Shown here: in pieces, positions 20,960 to 33,199 of the stretch
Layout: every line of letters begins with the position of its first letter
Position numbering within the stretch: position 1 is the stretch's first letter
Assembly (NCBI GenBank): GCA_947034885.2
Contig: OX344749.2
Coordinates: forward strand, 10,493,501 to 10,557,500
Direction of reading: 5' to 3'
Length of the DNA: 64,000 bases
Origin: Thuidium tamariscinum
Taxonomy: Eukaryota; Streptophyta; Bryopsida; Hypnales; Thuidiaceae
Translations under genes and position numbers: made by a program
The notes under the pieces: model-generated
What the model was told of the DNA's origin: nothing
The model's database searches: none
What the model saw: the letters and a program-made list of their open reading frames with translations, nothing else

Positions 20960-21500
20960 CATCCTCACAACTACACATGTTGGGAGATTTTATATATCTT
21001 TTTTTTAGATAAGTCTTTTGACCTTGAAATTTGAATTATATGTTATCAACATAAAGGTGATTTCACAATAAAAAATTCATGGTAAAAAAACAATTCTTTA
21101 GCCTGTGGGAGGGTGTCAAAGTTGGCAATTGTGAAAATTTTCTCAAATCTACACATGTTGGTAGATTTCAAATATCTATTTTTGTATAAATCTTTTGACC
21201 TTGAAATTTTTCACACATATTAAAAACATAGAGAATATTTCATGCCAACAATTTCATGGCAAAAAGAATTTCAATCCTTTGGAGGGTGTCAAATTTGAAA
21301 GTAGTGAAATTTTTTCACAACTACACATGTTGGTAAATTTTAAATAAATTTTTTTGTGTAATTTTTTTGGCTTTGAAAATTAGCACAGATGTTATTAACT
21401 TGAAGTTAATTATGACAAAAAAAACTTCATGGAAAAATACCAATTTTTGAGCTCTCAGGAGGCTGTCAAAGTTGGTAGTTGTAAAATTTCCTTCACTGCA
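20960..21500. repeat. degenerate ~175-bp tandem repeat, three units
   Basis: The phrase CTACACATGTTGG recurs at 20,971, 21,149 and 21,321 (spacings 178 and 172). Each is followed by an AGATTT.AAATATCT block, CTTTTGACCTTGAAATTT, TTCATGG.AAAA and GGAGGGTGTCAAAGTTGG blocks. The units have diverged considerably. Confidence 0.8.
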
Positions 21501-22199
21501 AATTCAAAAACTCCATTTTGATTGGTACCTCATTGTTCTTTCTTGTTTGTATGTCCATATGGAGTATATATTTACTACTCAAAACTGAAATGAAGAGCAT
21601 GTTTGTTTGATAATGCATTTGTAAGAGTATTTAACTCTAGAAAGAACTAATAGTTGAAAATAATAACCAAGTTGGAAGGAGTTCAAATTACTTAAAAAAT
21701 AAAATTTTCTTTCCCTCATGTCCATTAGGAATAAATTGTAGTTTGTAATTAGGCCTAGTTGGTAAGGGATACAAATTGTGCTATCCATTTTGGATGATGA
21801 TCAACTAACACATTCGGTCCTTGCTCAATCTACTCCTTTGTTTCAAATTTTGAATACTACAAAATAATTTTTAAACACTTAGATAATTATTCAAACCTAC
21901 AAGTATCAAAATGCTCGTGGTATATTTGACAAGTTATATTACAAAATCAATTGTGGTGTTATAGCCCCTTTTATATTTTTTTTTCATGAACAAAAAACGG
22001 ATATTAGCCACCACCAATATTAGAAGATCCCATTGCCAAATGCCAATTTGAGGATATATGAGATAAATTGTCATGTGGTATATCCTCTATTACTGGCAAT
22101 CTATAATCTTCTACTAGACATCCTAAACTTTAAAAAATAATTGGTTTTTCTACAACCATGTTATTATACATGTTATAGTATTGACATGGGATTGACGTG

Positions 22200-22683
22200 T
22201 AAGACACTAAGAGGTGAACTTTGAATTAAAGTCTTTGATGTTGGTCACATTGCAAGTTTATAAGATGGTGGCAACAATTCAAACACCACCTTTGTGGAAT
22301 GAATACATACATACATACACACACACACAAATATATATATATATACATAAGTTTGTTTGGACATCAACATCTAGAATCTTGTACAAGTGTAATAAGTTTA
22401 TTGCATGTTATATACAAATACTAGTAATCTCATCTACAATATTGCACTACCACCTCATTAGTCCATCACAATTGCAAGTAATGAATGAGTATTAGCTATT
22501 GAGCCTTAAGAATTGAAGTAAAGAATCATATTATTAATAATAATGAATACTTAATATTTCCTACATATGTAGGCCACAATCCTAGACTTAACATGTATGG
22601 ACACAATGGTCCAATCTAACACCTAATGACCTTTCAAACATAACTATTTAATCTAATGAAGAAATACTAATTTCATCCTAACA
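22200..22683 (-). mobile_element. probable 3' LTR of copia-type element
   Basis: On the minus strand a polypurine-like TAATTAGGTGGAG (22,684-22,697) is followed at 22,683 by TGTTAGGATGAAATTAG, the usual start of a plant Ty1/copia LTR after its PPT. The LTR end near 22,200 is approximate; a CA candidate lies there. It includes an internal CA/TA microsatellite (22,304-22,346). No second LTR was located. Confidence 0.5.
22304..22346. repeat. compound microsatellite
   Basis: Consecutive (CATA)n, (CA)n and (TA)n runs within the presumed LTR. Confidence 0.9.
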
Positions 22684-22734
22684 CTCCACCTAATTAATTA
22701 GTTTTGAAACTATCATATTCTAAACCTAATTGTC

Positions 22735-23290
22735 ATATACAATTTTGATGCTTGTCTTTTGTGAGGCTTTTTGTAAAAATATCACATGCCATATCAATAG
22801 TAGGACAATATGTCAAAGTTATTTCTTAAGCTTGAACTTGTTCATGAATAAATTGGACTTGACTATCAATGTATTTATTTTGGTCATGAAATCTTGGATT
22901 TTTGGAAAGTTTTGTTGCGCTTTGGTTATCAGAATAAATACTAGCTTGTTGTAATTAATGACAACTAATATTGCTAAGTAATTGACGAAGCCAAACAACT
23001 TTTTGTTGAGACTTTTGAAGGTGACATGTATTCACTTTGTATAGAGCTAAATGCCATTGAGTGTTGCTTTCTACTTGCCAAAGTAACTACACAATTGCCC
23101 AATATAAAATAGTAACGTGATGTAGAACAACAATCATCCAAGTTGCTTGCTTAGTCAACATCAAAGAATCTGTATAAAATAAATTGTTGGCTAGAACATT
23201 TATATAATAGGTCCAAACTTAGGATATCTTTGAGATAGTGTAAGATTCTTTTTGTACATTTCAATGGTGTAATCTAGGATTTGATAAATA
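22735..23290 (-). pseudogene. Ty1/copia polyprotein remnant (RNase H region)
   Basis: Reading the minus strand from 23,290 downwards gives KRILHYLKDILSLDLLYK, then ASNLDD.CSTS.YYFILGNC. Next come ASRKQHSMAFSSIQSEYM and, in a shifted frame, a YSDNQSAT..SKNPRFHD-like segment ending in a DMACDIFTKSLTKDKH-like tail. This is the standard order of the copia RNase H domain and C-terminal tail (D..WA...DRRSTSG, W.S.KQ..VALSSTEAEY, SDNQSAI, H.R.KHID, DIFTK). Stops and at least one frameshift disrupt it. Reverse transcriptase and integrase were not found; upstream sequence is replaced by a truncated P1 element. Confidence 0.8.
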
Positions 23291-23344
23291 TTGTGCAAGT
23301 ATACTAATTGAAAAAGAAATATCAAGTCATGTGTTGAAGGCAAT

Positions 23345-24010
23345 ATGTGAGTATATATGGAAAAATGTCCAAAATGGTGGGGTTTTTTTTTAATTTGTTC
23401 TTCAAGTAGGTTAGCTACATGCTTGAAATTTCTTAAATCATTTGGAATTGTGCATTATATAGGGAAAAACAATGAGTAGAAAGAAACGGAGTATGATCCA
23501 AAATACTAAATTATTTACAATTTATTTACGGAATTGAAAAATCCCAATTCCAATGGTCGTAATGTTGTAATAAACAACCTACACCTAATGTTTTCGTTTT
23601 GTTCCAAAAATATTAAAGTTGAACTAAGTTTTGTAGAGTAGAGATTCTATAATCATGTGCAAACTATCCCTAACTAAAACTCTTCATAACTTTTGACTCA
23701 TTTATCAAAATAGAATGATTCAAAATTTTCCACTAAGATATAAATCTAATAAACCAATTTCAAGTTTTTATTTCTTAATAAATTACTTTTTAAGAATTTT
23801 TTTTGTTGTTCCTCAAGCAATGAAAACTTCATATCATACAATTTTTTTTAACTATGTAGTCAAAAGTTATGAAATTTGTTGGACCTTATAGGTAATCCTT
23901 GGAAAAATGTTGTGTGAAAATTTCAAAGAAAAACAAACAAACTCCATTCATATTGAGTTGCCCAAAATTGCTATATTGTCAAAAAAATGTAATTTTGTGC
24001 TTTAACAATT
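23345..24010 (-). mobile_element. truncated inverted P1-family element
   Basis: The reverse complement of the left two-thirds of the P1 element at 30,296-31,219. It contains GAATGATTCAAAATTTTCCA with CATAACTTTTGACT, then GCCCAAAATTGCTATATTGTC near the end, corresponding to the P1 left region. The terminal TTAACCCCTAAAG is decayed (TTTAACAATTAAG). The other end is truncated against the copia remnant at about 23,345. Confidence 0.6.
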
Positions 24011-25825
24011 AAGCTAATATTGCCTTGTAGTCAATTGCAATTCAATAGTGAAGTTGATTGCTTCTCTAAGTCTTGATGCAATTCATCATTTGTATTAATC
24101 AACAATTGCACATTGGTCCCAAAATTGTCAACAGTTTAAGTGATCTAGGGGATTTCAAATATCTTTGCTAAAACTTGGGTTTTGAACTATATCATAATCT
24201 TGTTTGTTTCACTCTTTAGGAATATTAATCTCTTCTTGCATTTTCATTTTACATAACTTTAAAGTATTGATAATTGTGCCTTGTGGATTTAATTTCAAAA
24301 TGCCAATTTTCAATTTTTGGTGCTTTTTAATTCATTTTAGATGTTTAAATAGACAATTTGAGATTAAGTGATTGTTGGTTGGTGTAATAATCTAAATTGG
24401 TGTTAATGTGAACTCAAAATGATTTCCAATGGGATTCAAAAGGCTAGTCTAAGAGTAAAAGGATTGTCAAGTTGGATGGTTTGGCAACTACTAATTGATG
24501 CTTATTAGGAGGTTGTTGTTCATTTAGTTTTTGACCCATTGTAAGAGAAGTATGTGCAAGTCCTAGCCCAAGTTGGTTGTGTATTTTTCTTTTGTTTTAG
24601 TTTTGAGATGGTGCATGAGAGTGTTTGGGGGTGGAGGTGTAGAGTTACAAGTTGGTGCTAATGTAGTGCGTGAAGAAGCTAGTTGAGTGTAGTACAAATG
24701 GTGATATGTTCACCAATTTAGAATAATATAAAAATCTTCTCAACCAAATTGGTTGTCTTTATAATGAGTATGAAAGTGTAAATGTATTTGATTAATTCAA
24801 TTTGTTGAAATGTGGAAGTATGAATTTTGAGCCTAATTGAAAGTCCTTGAGTGTGTTATGTCAATTCAAAATTGGAATAGGTTATTGTTTGAGTGAAATA
24901 GGAGCATGATAAGATTTGATTACTAAATGATGAAATTTTGAAGAAGTCTAAGTTGGGTTTGAAGTGTTATAGTCATGTTTCTTATAGTGAGTATTGAGTC
25001 TAAATGTTGATCAAATTCAGAATATGAAAATGAGTCAGCGAGTGTATTGATTGGGAATATAATATTGGTTTTAATATATAAAAAATTAAAAATTCTAGTT
25101 TGCCTTCCTACTTAAATGTTTATCTTGGTTTGAACTTATTCTCACCTTGAAGGTCACTAAAATTCTATTGTAGGATAAGATGTTCTTTTGCCCTAGCTAC
25201 AAAAGTAATTTTAATGTCCCAACACATTATCAAGATCTCTACTTCAAAAGCCTCAAGCTCCTTTATCTATGTTTGCCATGCAATCTCATTAGTCTTCTAG
25301 AAATCAAGCTCCAAATTGGTAATTTGCCACATCTCTTTAAATTTGTTATTTATTTGAAGTAGATCATCAATAGAAGGATTTATAGAAGAATTTGGTACTT
25401 GTACTTGACTAAATGATATTGATGAAGCCCATATTTTATTCTTCAAATTACAAGGTTAGGTGCAAGTGTAAATGGACTATCAATTGGTCAAGTCATTGGT
25501 AATGGCTTTCTTATAACTAACAATAGAATAATCATATTGATTGGGGCATTTGTACTACTTGATGAAAAGATGGCTCCTTCCCTACTGTGGCCTCCCCCCC
25601 CAAAAAACAAGAGACATTGATCCTCAATTGAAAAATTCTACCCACCCCGACTATGTCGTTGATTTGAAACGGAGTAGCCAAAAAACAAGAGCCATTAATT
25701 GATCCACTTGTGTCTTAGGTATCTATTGGCTTAGGGTTTTGAAATATTTGATTAGAACTTTGTATGCTTTATTACATCCACCTCCAAAGACTTCTCCTTC
25801 TCCTAGTGTTTTAACAAGCTCTATT
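24010..25825. other. AT-rich stretch, nothing firmly recognised
   Basis: Long stop-rich sequence. On the minus strand 25,100-25,450 there is a relatively open, coiled-coil-like stretch (LEAFEVEILIMC..) that could be a gag remnant, but this is weak. A C-run lies at 25,601-25,608. Confidence 0.35.
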
Positions 25826-26713
25826 GGGTGATTGCAAGAAAGGGCTGTACTATTTGGCGTCACAATCCAAGTGACTTTCATGCCATTGGCTATAACTTTT
25901 GGGGAATTAAGTCAATGTACTTGAAATTTTTATTGAAGATGGCCAACTTGATATTAAATAAATTCATTATTTTTCAAAAATTTCCAAAAAACATTTTCTA
26001 ATTAACTTTTAATTTACCTAATTTGTCACACTTTGCAATTTAGGGTTTTTTAGTACTGTGGAGTATCCAAAATTAATGACATAGACTTGAAATTTGTATG
26101 GTCTATTTATACACTAAAGATTTATAAGTTGACCAAAAAGATTTTAAAAAAACATTATTGTATGTCCTCTACATTGATGCAAATAGGGGCCCCTTGCACA
26201 TAGAATTCTGAACATCAAAAATGGTTTCAAAATAATTCTCTTGAATAAATGTAATCATTATTAGTCCTTCTCAAATTTACAATTTTTTATTTTTTATTAA
26301 ATGTCTTTTTCTATTTTTTATAAATTATTACAAAAAAAATTGCAAAAGTGCTCATTTTCATGATATTTTGCACTTGTCTAGTTCACGTACTTAGAAAATT
26401 TTCCTTCACTTTTCCTTCATAGGGTACCTTCTTCTTTAAGAAATATACATTGAGCATTTTTTTTAATTTTAAAATTATTTTTTAATTTTAAAATTATTTT
26501 TTAATTTTAAAATTATTTTTTAATTTTAAAATTATTTTTTAATTTTAAAATTATTTTTTAATTTTAAAATTATTTTTTAATTTTAAAATTATTTTTTAAT
26601 TTTAAAATTATTTTTTAATTTTAAAATTATTTTTTAATTTTTAAAGTACTTCCAAAAAAATGAGTACTATTTCAAAACGAGACAAAAAACGGGAGGCCTT
26701 TCTTGCAACCACC
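25826..26713. mobile_element. TIR element family G, copy B
   Basis: Bounded by GGGTGATTGCAAG at the left and CTTGCAACCACC at the right, with CTATT (or CTATTG) immediately outside both ends (25,821-25,825 and 26,714-26,718), a good target duplication. The interior matches copy C (46,476-47,200) from the TATAACTTTTGG block onwards. It contains a 19-bp tandem array absent from copy C. No transposase frame. Confidence 0.75.
26465..26641. repeat. 19-bp tandem array, ~9.3 units
   Basis: Unit AATTTTAAAATTATTTTTT repeated about nine times with essentially no variation. Each unit contains the 12-bp self-complementary AATTTTAAAATT. It lies inside family G copy B, where copy C has a short TTAAAAATTATTTTTCTAATTTT-like equivalent, so the array expanded within the element. 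Confidence 0.95.
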
Positions 26714-27299
26714 CTATTGTCGCATTGTATAGGCATACACTACGTATAAATTTAGATGATAAAGACTTAGAGGATTTTTGGGGAGTCTAATCCATCCATA
26801 TAGAGTGGATTCTACTTTTTGTACCCCTATTAAACAACTATTTGGCATTAATTTGATTTTTCTATACTTGAAGACATTTTAGGACTTTAGTTTGAGTTTA
26901 AAGTTGCTTAAAAGAAAGGTGAAGTTTGTTTATCTTTCATTTGGGTTTTTAAAAAGGATTAGAAGTTCATTTAAGGGATAAGGATAGGGTTATGGGGGAG
27001 AAGAGAAGGCCAATGGATGAACTAAAGCTCTTGTGACTTTATAGAGGCCAAACTTCACTTAACTAGGTGGCAGATAGGGTGGAACTTGTTCTTCCTCCTT
27101 CCCTTGGTTTACTTGTGAGAACTGGAACTTTGAGGAGTCATTGTACATTGTATAAGGAGAGTTTTTCAATGAAATCTTGTGAGGTTTTTCATCTTGTTTT
27201 TGTCATTCCAAAACCTCATCACTCATTCCATTTTGAGTTTTTATGCAAAAGTTATGCTTGAGGAAGTGGGAGAGGCAAGATTGCCATAGAGAATGAAGG

Positions 27300-27790
27300 T
27301 TGAACTTTTGAGAGCTGAACTTTCAAGGGCTCATAATTATGTGTTGAGGAATTACTTTCTTTTGATATTTAGTGAGGTTGTGTATTGAGTTGTTATCTTT
27401 TCAAAAAGATATCAAGTACTAGATTTGAAGTTAAATTCAAAAGTTATGAGCTTAGGAATAAAGTAGTGAGGAGCTGCCTTTCATTTGAAGTGAAAAAACT
27501 TTGAGCAGCTATAGAAGTTGGACAATATCTTAATTTGAATTGAGATTTGGAAGGTTTGTATATATTTGTGTTAACTTTCTATAGAGACAAAACAAAAATT
27601 TGGAATTGTATTTTGAAAGTTATAGCTTTGAAAGCAAAGTAATGATGAATTGCTTTTGAATTGGAAAGAGAGAACTTTGAGTAGTTGTAAAAATTGGACA
27701 ATATCTTAGTTTTAGTTAAAATTTGTAGGGTTTGTAGTGTTTTGTATTGGTTTTCCAAAGAAATATCATACTTCTCATTTAGAGTTGTAA
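27300..27790. repeat. degenerate ~176-bp tandem repeat
   Basis: GGACAATATCT recurs at 27,520 and 27,696. Each copy is preceded by TTTGAGYAGYT and AAAAGTTATRGCTT-like blocks and followed by a GTAGGGTTTG/GGAAGGTTTG block; a third partial unit lies at about 27,300-27,400. Related sequence occurs at 37,300-37,720. The upstream frame 27,067-27,261 has no recognised domain. Confidence 0.65.
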
Positions 27791-27900
27791 AGTGCTTGTA
27801 GCACTCTTATTAGTGTTAGGTATTTTTTTAAGAGGAGTTTTTAAGGTTTGTAAGAGATCCCAATCAACTTTGTTCAAACTTATGTTATTTCACTTAATTC

Positions 27901-28033
27901 CACTACAAGGGACCGTTGTCAATTCAGATTATCTGATTCAGACATTTTATGTCCAAATTGACAAAAAAATATCCGAATCAAGTACTCTCAATTGATTGAA
28001 AATGTCAAAATTGACTACGCAGCCCTTGTAGTG
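27901..28033. mobile_element. CACTA-type MITE (CACTACAAGGG ends)
   Basis: A 133-bp element with 11-bp perfect ends CACTACAAGGG...CCCTTGTAGTG. Flanking triplets are TTC and TTT, so a 3-bp duplication is only approximate. The interior contains an imperfect inverted ATCTGATTC / GAATCAAG region. Confidence 0.75.
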
Positions 28034-30290
28034 TTTAAATGACACATTATGAGGTTACATAACCATGTAATATTTTATATGGTCTATATGCCATCTTATA
28101 GGAGGTTATGAGCATCTATATGTATAAAGGTGCATAAAACATAGATCCTTCATTTTTCGAGCCAAATCTAATTGTAGCTAGATTCCCCGCGTTTTCCCAA
28201 GGCAAGGCCTCTCTACCCGACAACGTGACAACCACTTTGTCTTCTACTAGCAAGTACTTTAAGCCAACTTCTACTTCTACTAATGTGCGTTTTGATCCAT
28301 TTTCATTTTTGCCACAATGATTCATTTTCTTCTTTTCAATCATTGTTATATTTGTTATGGCATATGAGAGGGTGTGTAGAGGAGACGGTTGTGAAGCCAT
28401 TGTGCCACAACAACAAGTGTAGATGAAGAAACTTGTTCCTCTGTTCCATTATTTAATCGGGTTATGTTTTTTTAGTATTGGCATCATTTTTAGTATTCAT
28501 TAATGTGTATTTCTTCTTGTAGTTTCTACCTCACTTTATTAGAACTTATTGTTGGAAGCTACTACAAGTTGCTAGTAGAATTTCCTTTTTTAAAGGAGTA
28601 CTTGATTAGAATTTGGGTGTTTTCCTTGTGGCAATGGCTCTTGTCATTGTTGTTGTAACTTTGAATTGTGAAAAATAACTCTGTCAACACAACTTTTTTA
28701 TTGGACATAAGCTATTCAAGTTTGAATTCAAAATTTTCATTTCATATTGAACTGTATTGTTTCCATTTCCACATCTAGGGTGGTTTGAATATGTGTGTGG
28801 ATAGATAATTAAGGGCCTATTAAATCTTGCTAGGTGTATTTTAAGGGGTTCAATTAAATTTTAATCGAATCAAAAGAAGATGAGTGACTATCTACCCCAA
28901 AATCAAGTTCCAACATCAACAGAAGACAAGCTCAAACCAAGGTTATAAGATTACAATTTTTCTTTAGCTTTAGTTGACATAATAGGTAATCATAAACTAG
29001 GCAATTCCAATCAAATCATTCTCCATTCCATATCAAATTAAAAGACCAATATGAATGAATTCAGTTGTTTTCATTTTAAGTTTCATCTTTAATATACTTA
29101 GTTAATCCTTAAAGGACATTGCAACCATTTTTCAACCAATGAATGATAGAAAATCCTTCTATATAGGATAGAAATGCAACTATTTACCTTCAAAAAATTT
29201 ACAAAAAGGAGAAGTCTTGTACAAGAGTTTGACTTTCAATGAGTTTTTTCTTACCAATGATTCATACAATACCAAAAGTGATGGTTTCCATGATCACCAA
29301 TGCATCCTTTTAAGGGTTAAAGTCCCATCCCTCAATGATCTTTTCATTATATAGATTTCATTTGAATAGACAAGTCTTTTTGTCAAAAGTAGGTTTTGTA
29401 ATTAATGTCAATTGGTTCCTCTCTAATGTCATTTGAAGGACCTCAACTAGCTTCTTGTAGATAAGGTTCATTTTTTTTCTTTGGAAAATACTTCCTTCAT
29501 CTTGCCATATTCATTGGTAATGGAAAAGTTCAATGAAAATATGGATTATAAGGAAACAACTTAAAATTGATGTAGTCCTATACACTCACTTTACTGAGCA
29601 ATTCATTCTTTACTTTAGAAAATTGTAATAAAATGTGTAAGGAATATCCGTATTGCACTACTAACACAATGATATGTGGGATTTTTTTCTCACGCTATTG
29701 ATCTAACTAAGTTGATTTGTAATAACTATTAGACTCAGTACAACTTATATGCAAAGAAATTTTGACTCAACTAACTCTATAGTCAATAAAATATGACATA
29801 ATTGAAAGTTTTGTGAATATGCAACTGAATCATTAAATAAGGTTATAGATAGTTTTTTTTATATCATTATTAAAATAAATCACCTATAGATTTAGTTCCG
29901 ACTTGGAGAGGTAATTTGTCTCAAATCCAATTTCTAATTAATCCAAATGATTCCAATTAAATATCCCAAATATTTATTTTCATAAGATGAATTAATACAT
30001 TGCATTATATAAACTCAATTGGCTTTCACTCAACAAATTCATCAATTGCACAATTACATCCTCCAACTCATCAATTATCATTTTCCACTTACAATATATC
30101 AAAAATCTAAATTGGACACAAACACACTCAATCATTTATACTGTTGAACCAAGCATACATTTACACACAATTGCAAAGCATTCTTTCTATTCATCAAAAC
30201 AAATATAAAATCACAATTGTTTTACTTCCATTGGAAAAGAGTTCTTGCCAACACTTGAGGACAAGTGAACTTTAAATGGAAATCCAAGAG
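28034..30290. other. AT-rich stretch, no recognised feature
   Basis: A 94-codon minus frame (28,116-28,400) starting MASQPSPLHTLSYAITN has a locally richer composition but no domain I recognise; it could be a small exon or chance. No clear repeats on reading. Confidence 0.35.
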
Positions 30291-30295
30291 CTTAA

Positions 30296-31219
30296 CCCCT
30301 AAAGGACCAATATGCCTTTTTTGGCAACATAGTGATTTTGGGCAGGTACATGTGACTAGAGTTTTCCATGTTTTGGGACCAAACTTTAATAGAAGGTGTA
30401 GACAAGGAATATCCTTAAAACCCAACAATTTTGTGACTTTTGACTTCATAGTTGAAAAGTTATCGCACGACATGTTGTTTGTTTCTCAACTCGGGTAGTT
30501 TAGGCAAATCAGAAAAAATCACTTTTTTTGGAATAAAAAATTTGAAATTGGTTTTACAGATTTATATATATGTGGAAAGCTTTGAATCATTCCATTTGGA
30601 TTAATTAGTCAAAAGTTATGAAAATTTTTAGTTTGCGGGTAGTTATGGATTCTTTACTCTAAAATAAACTTTGAAGTCCTTTATTTTATTCAATTTTCAA
30701 TATTTTTGAAGAAAAAATAAAAAAATTGGGTGTTGATTTTTTATTACAACATTTGAAACATTGGGATTGACATTTTTCAATACAATAATTAAATTGTTAA
30801 TAGTTTAGTATTTTGAATCATTCTTTACTTCTTTCTACAAATTTTTTTTGGTACATGTTGTACAATTCCAAATGATTTGAAAAATTTCAAGAATATAGCC
30901 AACTTGAATTGAAAAATGAATCTAAAGAGTTGCAACCATTTTGGACATTTTTTCATACAAATGTGGCCTTTTGAAGTGCAGCTGCCCGGATTTTCGCAGT
31001 GGTAAAAAAAGGATTTTTGTAGCTTCAAACACTAATATCTTGGAATCTACATGGCGGAAATTTCTGAAATTTTTTCTACATCTTTTCAAAATAGTTCACT
31101 AAAAGATCCTATGGTTCTATGTGTCAAAAAATGTTTTCTTTTGTAAAATTTGATAGTTGTCCTAGAAATGACAGTTTTAGAATAGTTTGGGTGGAAACAT
31201 AGTTGTGGTCTTTTAGGGG
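30296..31219. mobile_element. TTAA-flanked element P1, copy a
   Basis: A 924-bp element between TTAA at 30,292-30,295 and 31,220-31,223. The ends CCCCTAAAGGACCA and, inverted, CCCCTAAAAGACCA match over 14 bp with one change. Homologous copies: 39,651-40,563, 52,421-53,369, and a truncated inverted one at 23,345-24,010. Opposing frames (30,222-30,473 minus, 30,265-30,498 plus) overlap the left end and look fortuitous. Internal landmarks are AAAGCTTTGAATCATTCCAT, GTGCAGCTGCCCGGATTTT and AAGATCCTATGGTT. Confidence 0.85.
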
Positions 31220-31223
31220 TTAA

Positions 31224-32612
31224 CCTCTAACTACTACCGAGTCGACCATATATGGCCGATCTAAAATTTCAAGCCCATTTTTGAATGGGCACTTAAATTT
31301 CCTGTGACCATTTTAAAAAATTCAGGCAGTTTTAAGGGTGAACTATTGAAAGCTTTCATTTTTCACTGAAAAAAGTGCATATTTGATTATTGAGAGGTCT
31401 TCATAGGCATACATGTACCATAAGTGAAGTATAAAGCTTGCCAATTTTACTTCATTTCCTAACTTTATGCAATTTCACCTCGGGGAGATCACTTAGAGTA
31501 ACCTTTAGACACCACATGTATTAAAAATTTTGGACCCCCTATTTTTTTTTGAAGTTTAAAGAAAAAAAGAAAAAATATGAGAGTATTTCCCTACATTAAA
31601 AGTTTATAAACTGAATTATTGATATTTTTATGTGTTGATTATAATTAGTTACAAATTTTTGAAGTAAAAAAATACACTGTGGAGCTAGAAATAATTTTCA
31701 CAATCCTATTTTATATAAGAAAAATTGTCTAAAAAATGAACAAAAAATTGCTAAAAATAATTTTTCATTGAAAGTTTATTTTTCTTGAATATTGATGCCA
31801 TGGTCATTTAAATGCATTCTCTATAAATGTTTGAGTTGAAAAACATGCTAGTATAGTTCATTTTTTGACCTACTCTAGAAATCATTTCATATGTTATTTG
31901 ATTTCAAAAATTTTGGCAATAGAAACTTATAGTCATTATTAAGCACATCTCAAAATTATAGGTTGAAATCATAGTTTATAAAAAAGTATATAGGGGGTCA
32001 AAAAGTCACTTTAACACACGTAGTTTGTTTTTGATACACTAAGTGATCTCCCCGAGAATTTCACTTAATTTGAGATCTAAAAAATTGTACATATCCATTT
32101 GCTTTGAGAATGGTTCCAATGGAAAGAGGAAAGTGTTTTCATGATATTCACCATTGAAAATTTAAACATACAACTATTAATTTGGAGTTATTTGCAATTT
32201 CTACTTATAAAAAAAATTGCATTTCAACAATTGCAAGGTAGATTGTATAATGAATTTAATAGCTTTTCATGTGAAATTAAATTTTTTAGAAGTGCATTTT
32301 AGTGTGCTAACACTTTTTGTAGTTGTTCATGTTACCTCAAATCCCCCAAAAAATTTATATGCAAATTTGAGAAACATTGTGGGAAAAGGCAGCATACTAA
32401 GTATAGAAAATGTACTCTTCTCTCATTATAATCTCACAACTCCAATGCAATTTTGTGCTCAAAATTTGTGTACTTACTAATAAACAAGCTCTTTAAACAT
32501 CTATGTGGTTAGATTTTGGAAAAAAATCAATTTGCTTCACTAGGGATGACTACAAGTCCATGCACTTTTTTCATAGTCAAAACACACTTGAAAAGGCTTG
32601 GGCATTTAGGGG
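31224..32612. mobile_element. TTAA-bounded segment P3 adjoining P1a
   Basis: Starts CCTCTAACTACTACC directly after the TTAA shared with P1a and ends GGCATTTAGGGG before TTAA at 32,613-32,616. The right end matches P-family termini (inverted CCCCTAAATGCC); the left is weaker. It contains the inverted repeat described at 31,471-32,067. An 87-codon frame (32,217-32,480) has no recognised domain. Confidence 0.5.
31471..32067. repeat. inverted repeat with conserved CGGGGAGATCACTTA arm
   Basis: AATTTCACCTCGGGGAGATC and following ACTTA at 31,471 are mirrored at 32,040-32,067 (TAAGTGATCTCCCCGAGAAT). The similarity extends inward about 70 bp to GACCCCCTAT / ATAGGGGGTC. The enclosed 450 bp may be a nested TIR element. 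Confidence 0.7.
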
Positions 32613-33199
32613 TTAAAAGTATGTGCCACCTAAAGGAGTTATGACCACTACTTGGCTATAAAACCATCTAAAAAAAGAGAGTTCCAAATGGTCTTTAGAC
32701 AATTAGAATGAGATTTGTACTTGAGAAGTGTCCATTAATCTTGAGATAAAACTATACATGAATGTTGAATAAGATAACTTGAATCACTTAAATGTTGTCT
32801 TGGCAAATGAATATGTCTATTCTTCAAATCTACACTACTTCACAACAAGATTGAAGAATGATGAATAAACCTTGAAAATTAATGAAAGATGGTTTATCAA
32901 CAAGCAAAGACTACAACTAACTTTTTAATCATATTATTTTAATTTTAATTTTTGCAATTTGCACATAAGACATAAAGACAATGATCTAGGCACCATAGTA
33001 ATTAAAACTTGATTGCTTTTCACTTTGGCATTTGTCCCATAGACGTAATTGTTTTATTGTTTTAAAAGTATAAGTAATGATATACCATGCTTAAAATTTG
33101 AATTTGAGGTTGTTATTCTGTGGGTGATTAGTATGGGCCTAAGACCATGTGTGAACCTTTGTTCCACCTACCAAAGCTTCACCTCCTTCAAGTAGACAA

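Noticed and set aside
25100-25450. Retrotransposon gag or reverse transcriptase on the minus strand
   Set aside because: A SIDDLL string superficially recalls the YVDD box, but the surrounding residues do not match reverse transcriptase.
26465-26641. CRISPR-like array
   Set aside because: Units are contiguous 19-mers without spacers, in a eukaryotic mobile element.
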